Positions 33,844-43,883 are shown, numbered from the stretch's first letter. The stretch: 64,000 nt of DNA from Nitrospira moscoviensis (GCF_001273775.1 NZ_CP011801.1:558001-622000), one strand, 5' to 3'. The notes: generated from the sequence alone by a model not told the origin. Numbers and translations are program-made.

Positions 33844-33927
33844 GTGATGGGTGATGGGTGACGAGTGATCGGAGAACTGCATGGTGCCCCTTCGCTCATC
33901 ACTGATCACTCATCACGCATCACAGTG
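33844..33927. repeat. heptad-repeat hairpin between murD and ftsW
   Basis: The left arm (33844-33870) has units GTGATGG, GTGATGG, GTGACGA and GTGATC. The right arm (about 33893-33927) contains the complementary GATCACTCATCACGCATCAC (33904-33923). Twenty bases pair with two mismatches. It starts 3 bp after the murD stop and ends 16 bp before ftsW. Confidence 0.85.
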
Positions 33928-33943
33928 TTGCAGGGGATGATGC

Positions 33944-35149
33944 ATGTCGCAGAGAACCGCGGGGACGTTGGCGCTGCCGTGGCCGACTTCCAATCCACGG
34001 GCCAAGAAGCGCGTGGCGATGGACCATACGTTGTTGATCGTCACGATGATCCTGGCCCTCGTGGGGCTGGTGATGGTCTTCAGTGCGAGCGCCGTCGTCG
34101 CGGGCAACAAGTTTCAGGACTCCGGCTACTTCCTGAAGCGGCAGCTCGCCTGGCTGACGTTCGGCTTCTTGCTGCTGCATCTCGCATCGCACATCGACTA
34201 TGTCTGGTGGAAGCGATTGTCGATCCCGCTGTTGGGCATGATGGTGGTGCTGCTGGTGATGGTCTTGATCCCGTCGTTGGGCGTGGCGGCCAAAGGCGCG
34301 AGACGGTGGCTCCGGCTGGGACCGATTTCGATCCAGCCGGCCGAAATGGTGAAGCTCGTGTCCGTCATCTATCTGGCGGCCTATTTGACCAAAAAGGAAG
34401 ACCGGATCACCGTCTTTTCCAACGGCCTGCTGCCGGTGTTGATCGTGATCGGCCTGCTGAGCGGACTGGTGTTGCTGGAGCCGGACCTCGGGACGGTCGT
34501 CGTGATCGGCCTGGTGACGGTCGGTCTCTTGTTTCTGGGTGGCGCGCGACTCTCGCATCTCGTCGGGTTGGGACTCTGCGCGGTGCCGGCTGTGGTGGTG
34601 CTCGTCCTCGGATCCAGCTATCGCCGACAGCGGTTGATGACGTTTCTCGCCCCATGGAAAGACGCGTCGGACGCGGGCTTTCAAATCACGCAATCCTTTT
34701 TAGCCTTCGGAAGCGGCGGTCCGTTCGGGGTGGGGTTGGGCGAAGGCAAGCAGAAGCTGTTCTTTTTGCCGGAGGCACATACGGATTTTGTGTTGGCCCT
34801 CGTCGGAGAGGAGCTGGGCTTAGTCGGGACGGGAGCGATCATCCTGCTGTTTGCGTTGTTTGTGGCGCGGGGCTTTCAGGTCGCGGCCCGCGCGCGCATG
34901 CCCTTCGGGCGGTATTTGGGCATGGGGATCACGCTGCTGATCGGCGTGCAGGCGTTGGTCAATGCGTGCGTGGTGACGGGCTTGGTGCCCACGAAGGGGC
35001 TCACGTTGCCCTTCGTCAGCTACGGCGGGTCGTCGCTGGTCGTCAGCCTTCTCGGCGTCGGGATCTTGCTCAATATCTCCCGCGACCGGCAGGCGGGCCG
35101 CGAGGAGCCGGACCAGCAGGGCGGCCGCGGGCGATCGAGGCGGCGATGA
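33944..35149 (+). CDS. ftsW: septal peptidoglycan glycosyltransferase FtsW (SEDS family)
   Basis: A 401-residue polytopic protein with ten predicted helices. FtsW polymerises lipid II at the septum with FtsI. Family blocks are FSASAVVAGNKFQDSGYFLKRQLAWL in pieces, GAKGARRWL with the flanking loop, FQITQSFLAFGSGGPFGVGLGEGKQKLFFLPEAHTDFVLALVGEELG in pieces, and the late LTLPFVSYGGSSLVVSLLG. The short Arg-rich tail is cytosolic. The stop overlaps murG by 4 bp. Confidence 0.96.
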   Translation: MSQRTAGTLALPWPTSNPRAKKRVAMDHTLLIVTMILALVGLVMVFSASAVVAGNKFQDSGYFLKRQLAWLTFGFLLLHLASHIDYVWWKRLSIPLLGMMVVLLVMVLIPSLGVAAKGARRWLRLGPISIQPAEMVKLVSVIYLAAYLTKKEDRITVFSNGLLPVLIVIGLLSGLVLLEPDLGTVVVIGLVTVGLLFLGGARLSHLVGLGLCAVPAVVVLVLGSSYRRQRLMTFLAPWKDASDAGFQITQSFLAFGSGGPFGVGLGEGKQKLFFLPEAHTDFVLALVGEELGLVGTGAIILLFALFVARGFQVAARARMPFGRYLGMGITLLIGVQALVNACVVTGLVPTKGLTLPFVSYGGSSLVVSLLGVGILLNISRDRQAGREEPDQQGGRGRSRRR

Positions 35150-36273
35150 CGGTCGTGATCGCCGCGGGAGGTACCGGCGGGCATCTGTATCCGGCGGTGG
35201 CATTGGCGCGGGAATTTCAGCGGCGCGATCCCGCCGTCAAGATCGTGTTCGTCGGCACGCGACGAGGGATCGAATCCAAGGTGCTGGCCCACGAGGGGTT
35301 TGAACTGGTGTTGATCAGCGCGAAGCCGGTCATGGGAAAGAGACTCATGGAAGTGCTGGCCGGATTGCTCTCGGTTCCCGCCGGATTGTGGCAATCGTGG
35401 CGATTGCTCCGCCGGCGCCGCGCCGACCTCGTCATCGGCGTCGGCGGCTATACCAGTCCGACCATGCTGGCCGCGGCGGCCTTGACCGGCATCCCGCGGG
35501 TGATCTTGGAACCGAACGCCTATCCGGGCATGGCGAACAAAGTCGTCGCACCCTTCGCGCAGCGGGTGTTTCTCGCGTTTGAATCGGCGGCTGCGCCGTT
35601 CAATCCCTCACAAGTGCGCATCGTCGGCACGCCGATCCGGCGCGAGTTTCTGGCTCAAGCGGCGGGAGAAGGTCCAGCGACGAAGTCATCCGGCGGTCCC
35701 CGGCTGCTGATTTTCGGCGGAAGCCAAGGGGCCAAGGCGATCAACAGCGCCGTGATCGAGGGGCTCGCGTCGCTGGCCGGGCGTCTGCCGGGGCTGGCGA
35801 TCACCCATCAGACCGGCGAAGCCGACCATCAGCGGGTGAGCGACGCGTATCGACGAGCGGGCATCCAAGCCCGGGTCGTGCCCTTTCTCTACGACATGCC
35901 GGAGGCCATCGGCGCCGCCGACTTGGTGGTGGCGCGCGCCGGCGCGATGACGATTGCGGAGCTCACCGCCTGCGGGAAGCCGGTGATCCTGATTCCCTTG
36001 CCTACGGCGATCTACGACCACCAGATGAAAAATGCCCGCGCCATGGAAGCGGCCGGCGGCGCCGTCGTGTTGCCGCAGGCGGAACTCACCGGGGCGCGGC
36101 TCAGCGAAGCCGTCGTCGGCGTGCTCGGCGATCAAGAGCGGCTCGCGGCGATGCGGAAGGGGAGTGGGGGAATGAGGCGGACCGACGCGGCGGAAGTGAT
36201 TGTCCGTGAATGCTACGACCTCATGGGGGTGACACATGACGGGAACCGGACTGTTGGAGCGACAGGAGCCTAA
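35146..36273 (+). CDS. murG: UDP-GlcNAc:lipid I GlcNAc transferase MurG
   Basis: A 375-residue peripheral GT-B glycosyltransferase that makes lipid II. The N-terminal glycine loop [16 protein letters not shown] and the second [13 protein letters not shown] loop bind lipid I. The C-terminal domain has [14 protein letters not shown] and the [11 protein letters not shown]...[19 protein letters not shown] block that binds UDP-GlcNAc. The ATG overlaps the ftsW stop (ATGA). The tail (about 15 residues) is not conserved. Confidence 0.96.
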   Translation: MTVVIAAGGTGGHLYPAVALAREFQRRDPAVKIVFVGTRRGIESKVLAHEGFELVLISAKPVMGKRLMEVLAGLLSVPAGLWQSWRLLRRRRADLVIGVGGYTSPTMLAAAALTGIPRVILEPNAYPGMANKVVAPFAQRVFLAFESAAAPFNPSQVRIVGTPIRREFLAQAAGEGPATKSSGGPRLLIFGGSQGAKAINSAVIEGLASLAGRLPGLAITHQTGEADHQRVSDAYRRAGIQARVVPFLYDMPEAIGAADLVVARAGAMTIAELTACGKPVILIPLPTAIYDHQMKNARAMEAAGGAVVLPQAELTGARLSEAVVGVLGDQERLAAMRKGSGGMRRTDAAEVIVRECYDLMGVTHDGNRTVGATGA

Positions 36274-36343
36274 CGGTGTTGGCGAACGCAGCCATGGAGC
36301 AGCATGGGCCACAACCGGATCGCAAGGGTTGAGACGCACGGCG

Positions 36344-37735
36344 ATGTTTCGCAAGACGCAACATATCCATCTGGTGGGCATCGGCGGGGCCGGCATGAGC
36401 GGAATTGCCGAGGTGCTCCTGACGCTCGGCTACAAAGTGACCGGGTCGGATCTGCAGGCCTCGGAAACGACCCGCCGGTTGGAGGAATTGGGCGGAAGCA
36501 TTTTCATCGGCCACCAGGAGTCGAACGTCGGCGAGGCGCAGGTCGTGGTGATCTCCTCGGCGGTTGCGGCGAGCAATCCCGAAGTGGTCGCCGCCAAGAC
36601 GAGGCAGATCCCGGTGATTCCTCGCGCGGAAATGCTGGCCGAGCTGATGCGCTTGAAGTTCGGCGTGGCGATCGCCGGCGCACACGGCAAGACCACGACC
36701 ACGTCGATGGTCGCCAATGTGCTGGCCCAAGGAGGCCTCGATCCCACCATGGTGATCGGCGGGAAGGTCAACGCGCTCGGGAGCCATGCACGGTTGGGCC
36801 GCGGCGATATCCTGGTCGCGGAGGCCGATGAAAGCGACGGGTCCTTCCTGCGCCTTTCCCCGACGGTCGTGGCCGTCACGAACCTCGATCGTGAACATCT
36901 CGATCATTACGGTTCCATGGAGCGGATCAACGACTCCTTCGTCGAGTTCATCAACAAGATTCCCTTCTATGGTCTGGCCGTCCTCTGCGCGGACGACGAC
37001 CGGCTGAGCGCGCTCTTCCCGCGCATCGTCAAGCGCTACCAGACCTACGGATTGCGGGAACGGGACGGCATGGCGCCGGACTTCAAGGCCACCGACGTCG
37101 CGCTGAAACAGTGGGGAGCCGAATTCCGGGCGCACTTCCGCGGCAGAAACCTCGGGCCGTTCCGCCTGGCGGTCCCCGGCATCCACAACGTGTCGAATGC
37201 CCTGGCCGCGATCGCGATCGGCATCGAGTTGGATGTGCCGGTGGATCTCATCAGGAAGGGCCTCGCGGCTTTCACGGGAGTCGAGCGGCGGTTTCATCTG
37301 CGGGGGGAAACCGGCGGCGTCATGGTGGTGGACGATTATGGGCACCATCCGACGGAGGTGAAGGCCACGCTGGCCGCGGCGAAGCAAGGTTGGCCCGATC
37401 GGCGGCTGGTCGTCCTCTTCCAGCCACATCGGTACAGCCGGACAAGGGATTGCATCGACGATTTTGCGCGGGCCTTCGATCAGGCCGACGCACTGTTCGT
37501 GACGGAGATCTACCCGGCCGGCGAGCAACCCATTCCGGGCGTCTCGGGCTCCAAGCTCGCCCAGACGATCACCGCGGCGGGCCATCCCTCCGTCACCTTC
37601 ATCGAACGGAAGGAGACGCTGCCCGAACAGGTCCAGCCGCAGTTGAAGCCCGGCGATCTGGTGCTCACCCTGGGAGCGGGCGATATCTGGAAGGCGGGGA
37701 CAGGGATCCTGGCGAAGCTGTCGCAGACCGCTTAG
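36344..37735 (+). CDS. murC: UDP-MurNAc-L-alanine ligase MurC
   Basis: A 463-residue Mur ligase adding L-Ala to UDP-MurNAc. The N-terminus [20 protein letters not shown] is the family opening. The ATPase motif is [12 protein letters not shown]. The HRYSRTRDC block and the [14 protein letters not shown] block are diagnostic of MurC. The ATG at 36344 gives the normal length. A longer frame from 36236 would overlap murG by 38 bp and add 36 unconserved residues. The intergenic spacer is otherwise 70 bp. Confidence 0.95.
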   Translation: MFRKTQHIHLVGIGGAGMSGIAEVLLTLGYKVTGSDLQASETTRRLEELGGSIFIGHQESNVGEAQVVVISSAVAASNPEVVAAKTRQIPVIPRAEMLAELMRLKFGVAIAGAHGKTTTTSMVANVLAQGGLDPTMVIGGKVNALGSHARLGRGDILVAEADESDGSFLRLSPTVVAVTNLDREHLDHYGSMERINDSFVEFINKIPFYGLAVLCADDDRLSALFPRIVKRYQTYGLRERDGMAPDFKATDVALKQWGAEFRAHFRGRNLGPFRLAVPGIHNVSNALAAIAIGIELDVPVDLIRKGLAAFTGVERRFHLRGETGGVMVVDDYGHHPTEVKATLAAAKQGWPDRRLVVLFQPHRYSRTRDCIDDFARAFDQADALFVTEIYPAGEQPIPGVSGSKLAQTITAAGHPSVTFIERKETLPEQVQPQLKPGDLVLTLGAGDIWKAGTGILAKLSQTA

Positions 37736-37737
37736 TC

Positions 37738-38682
37738 ATGGCGAGCCGGAGCGCAAGACGTGCGACGACGCGATCAAGCACGACGAGACGGAAGAATCTC
37801 CGCGCGGCGGTGGCCGGCCTGCGGGGCGCCGTCACGTTCAACGCGCCGCTCGGCCGGTACACCTCCTTTCGCATCGGCGGCCCGGCGGACGTGCTGGTTG
37901 AGCCGGCGGACATCGAGGATTTGGTCACGCTCGTCCGACAAGCGCGTGCGCGAAAGCTGCCGATCTTCGTGGTGGGCGGCACCAATCTGCTCGTCCGCGA
38001 CAAAGGAATCAGAGGCATCGTGGTCAGCCTGTCGAAGCTGCGGCGCATCACGGAGGAGCCGGGATCGGTGCTGTACGCCGAAGGAGGCGTCGGCATGCCG
38101 ACGTTGATCGGCTATGCCATCCGCCGGTCTCTGTCGGGATTGGAATGGGCTGCCGGTATTCCGGGCACCGTGGCGGGCTGCGTGGTGATGAACGCCGGGA
38201 CTAGATTGGGCGAAATGAAGGATGCGGTGAAAGCGGTCCGCATCGTCACCCCGGAGGGGACCGTGACGGATTGCCCTGCGGAACAGATGGCCTTCAGCTA
38301 TCGGCGGGCCCGGTTGCCGGCCGGCATCGTGGCCGGAGTCTGGCTCCAGCTCAAGCCCGGCGTGCAGGCGGACATCGAACAAGTGGTGAAGGACTATTTG
38401 CACTATCGGCGCGACACGCAGCCCCTGACGCTGCCCAGCGCCGGCTGCGTGTTCAAGAACCCGCCGCATGATTCCGCCGGTCGGGTCGTCGAAGCGGCGG
38501 GACTCAAGGGGGCGCGCGTCGGCGACGCGCAGGTGTCGGAGAAGCACGCAAACTTCATCGTGAACCGAGGGAAGGCCACGGCTAAGGACGTTTTGGCGCT
38601 CATCAGAAAAGTCCGCGCGCAGGTCGCGCGTAAGACCGGCGTGAAGCTGGAATTGGAGCTGAAACTCGTGGGGCAGGCATAG
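37738..38682 (+). CDS. murB: UDP-N-acetylenolpyruvoylglucosamine reductase MurB
   Basis: A 314-residue FAD enzyme that reduces UDP-GlcNAc-enolpyruvate with NADPH. FAD-binding blocks are YTSFRIGGPADVL, FVVGGTNLLVRD and GIPGTVAGCVVMNAG. It is the shorter type II form, since the Tyr-loop and extra subdomain of E. coli MurB are missing. In most MurB proteins the catalytic acid is Ser in GSxFKNP; here the motif is AGCVFKNP, placing Cys237 at that site. The C-terminal HANFIVNRGKATAKDV block is normal. It starts 2 bp after murC and is followed by a hairpin repeat. Confidence 0.94.
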   Translation: MASRSARRATTRSSTTRRKNLRAAVAGLRGAVTFNAPLGRYTSFRIGGPADVLVEPADIEDLVTLVRQARARKLPIFVVGGTNLLVRDKGIRGIVVSLSKLRRITEEPGSVLYAEGGVGMPTLIGYAIRRSLSGLEWAAGIPGTVAGCVVMNAGTRLGEMKDAVKAVRIVTPEGTVTDCPAEQMAFSYRRARLPAGIVAGVWLQLKPGVQADIEQVVKDYLHYRRDTQPLTLPSAGCVFKNPPHDSAGRVVEAAGLKGARVGDAQVSEKHANFIVNRGKATAKDVLALIRKVRAQVARKTGVKLELELKLVGQA

Positions 38683-38686
38683 GGAA

Positions 38687-38761
38687 GTGACGAGTGATCA
38701 GTGACGGGTGACGAGCGAAGGAATCGCTCCTTCCTCCAACTCGTCACTTGTCACTCGTCAC
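38687..38761. repeat. heptad-repeat hairpin between murB and ddl
   Basis: The left arm (38687-38715) holds GTGACGA, GTGATCA, GTGACGG and GTGACGA. The right arm (38740-38761) holds CTCGTCACTTGTCACTCGTC plus AC. A small perfect stem-loop (GAAGGA/TCCTTC, 38717-38733) sits at the tip, so the whole element is a long hairpin. Confidence 0.85.
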
Positions 38762-38768
38762 TGGAAGC

Positions 38769-39761
38769 ATGATGGCACAGATGGGCCGGTTGACGAACTT
38801 AAGAATAGGCGTCCTCATGGGCGGGCGGTCGTCCGAGCGGGAGGTGTCGCTGCGCACCGGGCAGGCGGTGCATCAGTCGCTGCTGCGGCGGGGCTACGAC
38901 GCCGTCGCCATCGACGTGGGCGATCGTCTCCCTCAGGATTTGATGGATCAGAAAGTGGCCATCGCGTTTCTCTCGCTGCACGGACCAGGCGGTGAAGACG
39001 GGACGATCCAAGGGTTCCTGGAGACCATCGGCATGCCCTACACCGGCTCTGGCGTGCAGGCCAGCGCGGTCGGGATGCATAAGGTTGTGACGAAGACCCT
39101 GTTGGCGGCACACGACATCCCTGTGCCCGCCGGCACCGTCGTGACGCGAGGGGACGCGCCGTCGCTGGCCCAGGTCCTGAAGCGGGCGAAGCTGAAGCTG
39201 CCGGTCGTCGTGAAGCCGGCCTCTCAAGGGTCGACGATCGGCGTCACGATCGTGCGCCGGGCCCTGGAGTGGAAGGAAGCCCTGGCCCTGGCCCATCGCT
39301 ATGACTCTGACGCGATGGTTGAAGCCTATATCCCGGGCCATGAAGTCACCGTCTCTCTATTGGGCGCCGCCGCGCAGACTCCCAAAGTGCTGCCGGCCGT
39401 CGAGATCGTCGCGCCTGACGGCTTCTACGATTTCTCGGCCAAGTACCAGAAGGGCAAGACCCGCTATCTCTGCCCGGCGCCGTTGCCCGCCAAGATCTTG
39501 CGAGCGATCGGCTCGTTGGCTCAGCGGACCTATGAGGTGCTGGGCTGCGAAGGGGCGGCACGGGTGGATTTCCGCATCACGCCCAAGGGACGTTCCTTCG
39601 TGCTGGAGATCAATACGGTGCCCGGCATGACGGAAACCAGCCTGCTTCCCATGGCTGCCGCGCAGGCCGGGATGGATTACGACAGTCTCGTGGAATGGAT
39701 TCTCCAGTCGGCGCTGGATCGGGCCGCTCGATGGGACGCCGCGAAAAAGGAAACGGCCTAA
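38769..39761 (+). CDS. ddl: D-alanine-D-alanine ligase
   Basis: A 330-residue ATP-grasp enzyme joining two D-Ala residues, the substrate for MurF. Family blocks are GVLMGGRSSEREVSLRTG, LHGPGGEDGTIQGFLE, the MPYTGSGVQASAVGMHK loop and the ATP-grasp PVVVKPASQGSTIGV. The C-terminal metal and substrate site is FVLEINTVPGMTETSLLPMAA. ATG 38769 or 38772 are both possible. The heptad repeat ends 8 bp upstream, leaving little room for a ribosome site. The stop overlaps ftsQ by one base. Confidence 0.95.
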   Translation: MMAQMGRLTNLRIGVLMGGRSSEREVSLRTGQAVHQSLLRRGYDAVAIDVGDRLPQDLMDQKVAIAFLSLHGPGGEDGTIQGFLETIGMPYTGSGVQASAVGMHKVVTKTLLAAHDIPVPAGTVVTRGDAPSLAQVLKRAKLKLPVVVKPASQGSTIGVTIVRRALEWKEALALAHRYDSDAMVEAYIPGHEVTVSLLGAAAQTPKVLPAVEIVAPDGFYDFSAKYQKGKTRYLCPAPLPAKILRAIGSLAQRTYEVLGCEGAARVDFRITPKGRSFVLEINTVPGMTETSLLPMAAAQAGMDYDSLVEWILQSALDRAARWDAAKKETA

Positions 39762-40630
39762 TGCGTCTGCTCGCGAAGCGAAGCCGCACAAGAAAGACCG
39801 GACCGCGCCTGAACCAATGGCGCGGTCCCCGCGCCGGTGAAGCCGCCAGCCGACATGCGGAGGCCAGACGAGCCCAGGCGATCGCCGTCTGGAAGCGCCG
39901 CCTCCGATTGGCCGGACTCCTGGCCGGCGCAACCCTGTTCGGCTGGGGAGCGGTCACAGCCGTGAAATATTCGGGACCGACGGCGGCCCGTCTGCTCGAA
40001 ATCCGGTCGATCACGGTGGAAGGCGCGCATCAAATCCAGAAGCAAGAGGTCATTGACCTCGTCGCGGTGAAACCCGGCACGGGGCTGCATCAGATCGTGA
40101 CGGGCTCCATCAAGCGCCAAGTCGAGTCCCATCCGTGGGTGAAAGAGGCGGTGGTCACCCGCGTACCGTTTCATGAGCTCCGCATTTCCATCACGGAACG
40201 GAAGCCGGCGGCGATCGTCCGAATCGGGTCGGAGAATTTTCTCAGCGACGAGGGAGGCCACGTGCTCGCCCGGTTGGGGCAGGCGGACAACGAGGCTCTG
40301 CCGATGGTGACGGGCATCGATCTCAAGGGGTTCATCCAAGGCGACGGCGGCGTCCGCCAGACGATCGTCTCCGGCATCGAGCTCGCCAAACTCGTCGGCC
40401 ACACGTATGACGGGCGGCTCCAAATCAACGCGGCGAATCCGTCCAATCTGGTGGCGTCGGTGCGAGGCGTGCAGTTCCAGTTCGGGGACGATCTGCTCGG
40501 CGAGCAGTGGGAGCGGTTCCAGCGCGTGAAGCCGGCCTTGAAGACGCTCAACTTCGACGGCCGCGGCCGGGGGGCCAACGAAGTGGATTTGCGCTACGAC
40601 CATCGCATCATCGTTCGGGAAAGGGGGTGA
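39761..40630 (+). CDS. ftsQ: cell division protein FtsQ
   Basis: A 289-residue bitopic protein. The first 45 residues are basic and cytosolic, followed by one transmembrane helix (LAGLLAGATLFGWGAV, about 48-65). The periplasmic POTRA domain starts with IRSITVEGAHQIQKQEVIDLVAVKPGTGLHQI in pieces, then the beta domain VKEAVVTRVPFHELRISITERKPAAIV. FtsQ recruits FtsL/FtsB and later division proteins. The N-terminal basic region is longer than in E. coli. The ATG at 39761 shares its A with the TAA of ddl. Confidence 0.92.
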   Translation: MRLLAKRSRTRKTGPRLNQWRGPRAGEAASRHAEARRAQAIAVWKRRLRLAGLLAGATLFGWGAVTAVKYSGPTAARLLEIRSITVEGAHQIQKQEVIDLVAVKPGTGLHQIVTGSIKRQVESHPWVKEAVVTRVPFHELRISITERKPAAIVRIGSENFLSDEGGHVLARLGQADNEALPMVTGIDLKGFIQGDGGVRQTIVSGIELAKLVGHTYDGRLQINAANPSNLVASVRGVQFQFGDDLLGEQWERFQRVKPALKTLNFDGRGRGANEVDLRYDHRIIVRERG

Positions 40631-40635
40631 TCACG

Positions 40636-41868
40636 GTGCCGAAACGCGATCAAATCCTGGTCGGGCTCGACATCGGAACGACGAAGATCTGCGCCATCGT
40701 CGCCGAAGTGACGGACGCCGGAGCATTGAACGTGATCGGCGTCGGGACGAGCCCTTCGCGCGGCCTGCGCAAAGGCGTGGTGGTCGATATCGAGAGCACC
40801 GTGGAATCGATCAAGAAAGCCGTCGAGGAAGCGGAGTTGATGGCGGCGGTGCAGATCAACTCCGTCTACACCGGCATCGCGGGGAGCCACATCTCCGCGG
40901 AGAACTGCAAGGGCGTGGTGGCGCTGAAGCGCGCCGAGGTAACGCGGGAGGACATTCATCGCGCGATCGAAAGCGCGCGGACGTTGGCGGTGATTCCCCA
41001 CGAGCGCCGCATCCTGCACGTGCTGCCGAGAGAATTCATGGTGGACGGCCAGGAAGGCGTCCGGGAGCCGCTCGGGCTCTCGGGCAACCGGTTGGAAGTG
41101 AACGTGCACGTGATCACGGGCGCCGTGACGTCGGCCCAGAACATCATCAAGAGCGTGAACCGGGCCGGACTCGACGTGGTCGACATCATCCTCCAGCCGC
41201 TGGCCTCGAGCGAAGCGGTGCTGAGCCAGGAAGAACGCGATTTGGGCGTCGCGATGGTGGACCTCGGCGGCGGGACGACGGATCTGGCGATCTTCCTCGA
41301 CGGGAGCATCCGCCATTCCGCGGTGTTGCCGATCGGCGGGCAGAATTTGACGAAGGACCTCGCGATCGGGCTGCTCACCTCGCAAACCGAGGCGGAAAAA
41401 ATCAAGACACTCCACGGGATCGCGCGGACAGAGTTGGTCACGGGCCACCAGACCGTCGAAGTGCCCTCGGTCGGGGACCGCCCCGCCCGCACCTTCTCGC
41501 GGCGCGACATCGCGGAAATCCTTGAGCCGCGCGTCGAAGAAATGTTCGAGCTGGTCCGGCGGGAAATCGCCCGCGCGGGCTACGAAGGCATGCTGGGTGC
41601 GGGGGTCGTCATCACGGGCGGCACGTCGTTGCTGGACGGCATGCCCGATGCGGCTGAAAAAGTGCTCAACCTGCCGGCGAGGCGGGGTGCGCCATCGGGC
41701 GTGGGCGGGCTGCGGGATATCGTCGGGCACCCGAGTCATGCCACCGGCGTGGGGCTCTTGCTCCATGCCCGCCGGCATGCCGACGACATGGAGACGGCGG
41801 GTCTTCGCAACGGCGGAGCCTGGGCCAAGATGTTCGGATGGACGAAGCGCGTGTTGGAGGTCTTTTAA
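40636..41868 (+). CDS. ftsA: cell division protein FtsA
   Basis: A 410-residue actin-like ATPase that tethers FtsZ to the membrane. Phosphate-binding loops are LDIGTTKICAIVAEV and VDLGGGTTDLAIF. The 1C subdomain follows as in FtsA rather than MreB. The C-terminus (WAKMFGWTKRVLEVF) is an amphipathic membrane-targeting helix. The GTG at 40636 is preferred because AAGGGGGTGA lies 5 bp upstream; GTG 40627, overlapping the ftsQ stop, is the alternative and adds three residues. Confidence 0.95.
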   Translation: MPKRDQILVGLDIGTTKICAIVAEVTDAGALNVIGVGTSPSRGLRKGVVVDIESTVESIKKAVEEAELMAAVQINSVYTGIAGSHISAENCKGVVALKRAEVTREDIHRAIESARTLAVIPHERRILHVLPREFMVDGQEGVREPLGLSGNRLEVNVHVITGAVTSAQNIIKSVNRAGLDVVDIILQPLASSEAVLSQEERDLGVAMVDLGGGTTDLAIFLDGSIRHSAVLPIGGQNLTKDLAIGLLTSQTEAEKIKTLHGIARTELVTGHQTVEVPSVGDRPARTFSRRDIAEILEPRVEEMFELVRREIARAGYEGMLGAGVVITGGTSLLDGMPDAAEKVLNLPARRGAPSGVGGLRDIVGHPSHATGVGLLLHARRHADDMETAGLRNGGAWAKMFGWTKRVLEVF

Positions 41869-41925
41869 CCATAACCGTCGCAGGCGGCCGGGGCCGCCGG
41901 GCGATGACAGGTGAGGAGGTGCCGA

Positions 41926-43125
41926 ATGTTTTCATTCCAGGAGGATGTGCTGTTGCCGGTTCGGATCAAAGTCATCGGCGTCGGCGGCGCCGGGTGCAAC
42001 GCCGTCAACACGATGATCGGATCGGGCCTCGCGCGCGTGGATTTCATCGCCGCCAATACGGATCTACAGGCGCTGGATCGCTCGCTGGCGCCGTACAAAA
42101 TTCAGTTAGGTCCGGAGCGGACGCGCGGGTTGGGCGCGGGCGCCAAGCCGGAAATCGGCAAAGACGCGGCGCTGGAAAGCAAGGACCACATTCGTGAATG
42201 CCTCGAAGGCGCGGACATGGTCTTCGTCACGGCCGGCATGGGCGGCGGAACCGGCACCGGCGCGGCGCCGATCGTCGCCAGCATCGCCCGCGAATTGGGC
42301 ATCCTCACGGTGGGCGTCGTGACCAAGCCGTTCCAGTACGAAGGCCAGCGACGCCACAAACACGCCGAGGAAGGCATCCGGGATCTGCGCCGGCACGTCG
42401 ATACGCTGCTCGTGATCCCCAATCAGCGGCTGCTGGGCATCGTGGACAAGGCCACGCCGCTGCTCGAAGCCTTCAAGGTGGCGGACGATGTCTTGCGCCA
42501 GGCGATTCAAGGCATCGCCGATGTCATCACCACGACGGGCCATGTGAACGTCGACTTCGCCGACGTGCGGACCATCATGTCGCACACGGGCCGGGCGGTG
42601 ATGGGGATGGGCATCTCCCGCGGGACGAACCGCGCGATCGAGGCGGCGCAGAAAGCGATCTGCAGCCCGCTCCTCGAAGAGGGCAGCGTGGAAGGCGCCC
42701 GCGGCGTGCTGCTGAACATCACCGGCGGTCCCAACATGTCGTTGCACGAGATCGAAGAAGCCGCCTCCATCATCCAGCAGACGGCGGATCCGGAAGCCAA
42801 CATCATCGTCGGACAGGTGATCAATCCGGATATGGGCGACGACCTCGTCGTGACGGTGATCGCGACCGGCTTCGACCACGAGGAAGAACCGGCGCCGATG
42901 GCGCTCGGAACCGACCGCTCGACCGCCCGAGCGCCGAAGCCGGCGCAACCCGTCCTGGCTACTGCCGGGGTGGCGGTGGCGGCGGCGGATCGGCCGTTGA
43001 AAGATCTGGATCGCCCGACGTTCCTGCGCCGCATGAGTGACGCCCGGGAATCCATCGATCGTGCGACACTGTCCGCGGAAGACGAATGGGACGTTCCCAC
43101 GTTTCTTCGGAAACAGGCAGACTGA
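41926..43125 (+). CDS. ftsZ: cell division protein FtsZ
   Basis: A 399-residue tubulin-like GTPase that forms the Z-ring. The N-terminal [18 protein letters not shown] and the tubulin signature [18 protein letters not shown] bind GTP, and the T7 loop is [12 protein letters not shown]. After a linker of about 60 residues, variable and Ala/Pro-rich, the C-terminal peptide [12 protein letters not shown] matches the FtsA/ZipA-binding tail. Start ATG 41926 has an excellent GAGGAGGT upstream (41913-41920). Confidence 0.97.
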   Translation: MFSFQEDVLLPVRIKVIGVGGAGCNAVNTMIGSGLARVDFIAANTDLQALDRSLAPYKIQLGPERTRGLGAGAKPEIGKDAALESKDHIRECLEGADMVFVTAGMGGGTGTGAAPIVASIARELGILTVGVVTKPFQYEGQRRHKHAEEGIRDLRRHVDTLLVIPNQRLLGIVDKATPLLEAFKVADDVLRQAIQGIADVITTTGHVNVDFADVRTIMSHTGRAVMGMGISRGTNRAIEAAQKAICSPLLEEGSVEGARGVLLNITGGPNMSLHEIEEAASIIQQTADPEANIIVGQVINPDMGDDLVVTVIATGFDHEEEPAPMALGTDRSTARAPKPAQPVLATAGVAVAAADRPLKDLDRPTFLRRMSDARESIDRATLSAEDEWDVPTFLRKQAD

Positions 43126-43139
43126 CGGGTAGGAGACCG

Positions 43140-43883
43140 ATGGAGCGGGGAGCGGTCATCACCGTGCCGGCCTTCGCGTCGGCTCGGAGCGGAGTGCGGC
43201 ACTTCTTCGGCACCAGACATCATGCCGCAAGTCTGTCGGTGGAGGTCGGCACGCCCCTGCAGTCCCGGCAAGGCTCTTTGAGGTCGACGTGGCTCTTGTC
43301 CGTCAAGCAGGTGCACGGTACCGACGCCTTGGTCGTGGATCGGTCGTTGTCGGGAGATGATCGCTTTCACGGTGGATGGGACGCCCTGGTGACGGACCAG
43401 TCGGGCGTGATGGTGGCCGTCCGGACAGCCGACTGTGTGCCGGTGCTGGTGCACGATCCCAAACGGCGCGTCGTGGCGGCCATCCATGCCGGGTGGCGCG
43501 GCGCGGTGGCCGGCATCGTGCCGAAGACCATCGGATTGATGCAGTCCCGCTTTGGGTCCGATCCGGGTCAGTTGCGCGTGAGCATCGGTCCCTCCGCCGG
43601 AGTCTGTTGTTATGAAGTGGATGAGCCGGTGTTGGATCGGCTCCGCGAGGCGCTTCACGGATGGGAACAGGTGGTGCAGGACCGGCGCGGCGGCCGGGCC
43701 CATTTGAACTTGAAGCAGGTGATCCGGAAGCAGGCGCGGGAATCGGGCGCGCGGGAGGAGCACGTCACCGCCGTCAATCTCTGCACCATTTGTCACGACG
43801 ATCTCTTTTTTTCGTACCGCCGCGAAGGGAAGGTGGTGGGCACGATGGTGAGCGCGATCGGGCTGACTCCTGCGAGGGGATGA
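43140..43883 (+). CDS. pgeF: laccase-domain purine nucleoside/peptidoglycan-editing protein (PgeF/YfiH)
   Basis: A 247-residue cytosolic protein of the multicopper-oxidoreductase-like YfiH family. The conserved metal and active-site blocks are KQVHGTDALVV, VRTADCVPVLVHD, AAIHAGWRGAVAGIV, and the IGPSAGVCCYEVD block. The family has been assigned to peptidoglycan muropeptide editing in some species and to purine nucleoside phosphorylase/adenosine deaminase activity in others. Its position right after ftsZ favours a wall link. Start ATG 43140 follows AGGAG at 43131-43135. Confidence 0.88.
   Translation: MERGAVITVPAFASARSGVRHFFGTRHHAASLSVEVGTPLQSRQGSLRSTWLLSVKQVHGTDALVVDRSLSGDDRFHGGWDALVTDQSGVMVAVRTADCVPVLVHDPKRRVVAAIHAGWRGAVAGIVPKTIGLMQSRFGSDPGQLRVSIGPSAGVCCYEVDEPVLDRLREALHGWEQVVQDRRGGRAHLNLKQVIRKQARESGAREEHVTAVNLCTICHDDLFFSYRREGKVVGTMVSAIGLTPARG

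Noticed and set aside
36236..36343. Longer MurC start at 36236
   Set aside because: It overlaps murG by 38 bp and the extra 36 residues do not resemble any MurC N-terminus.
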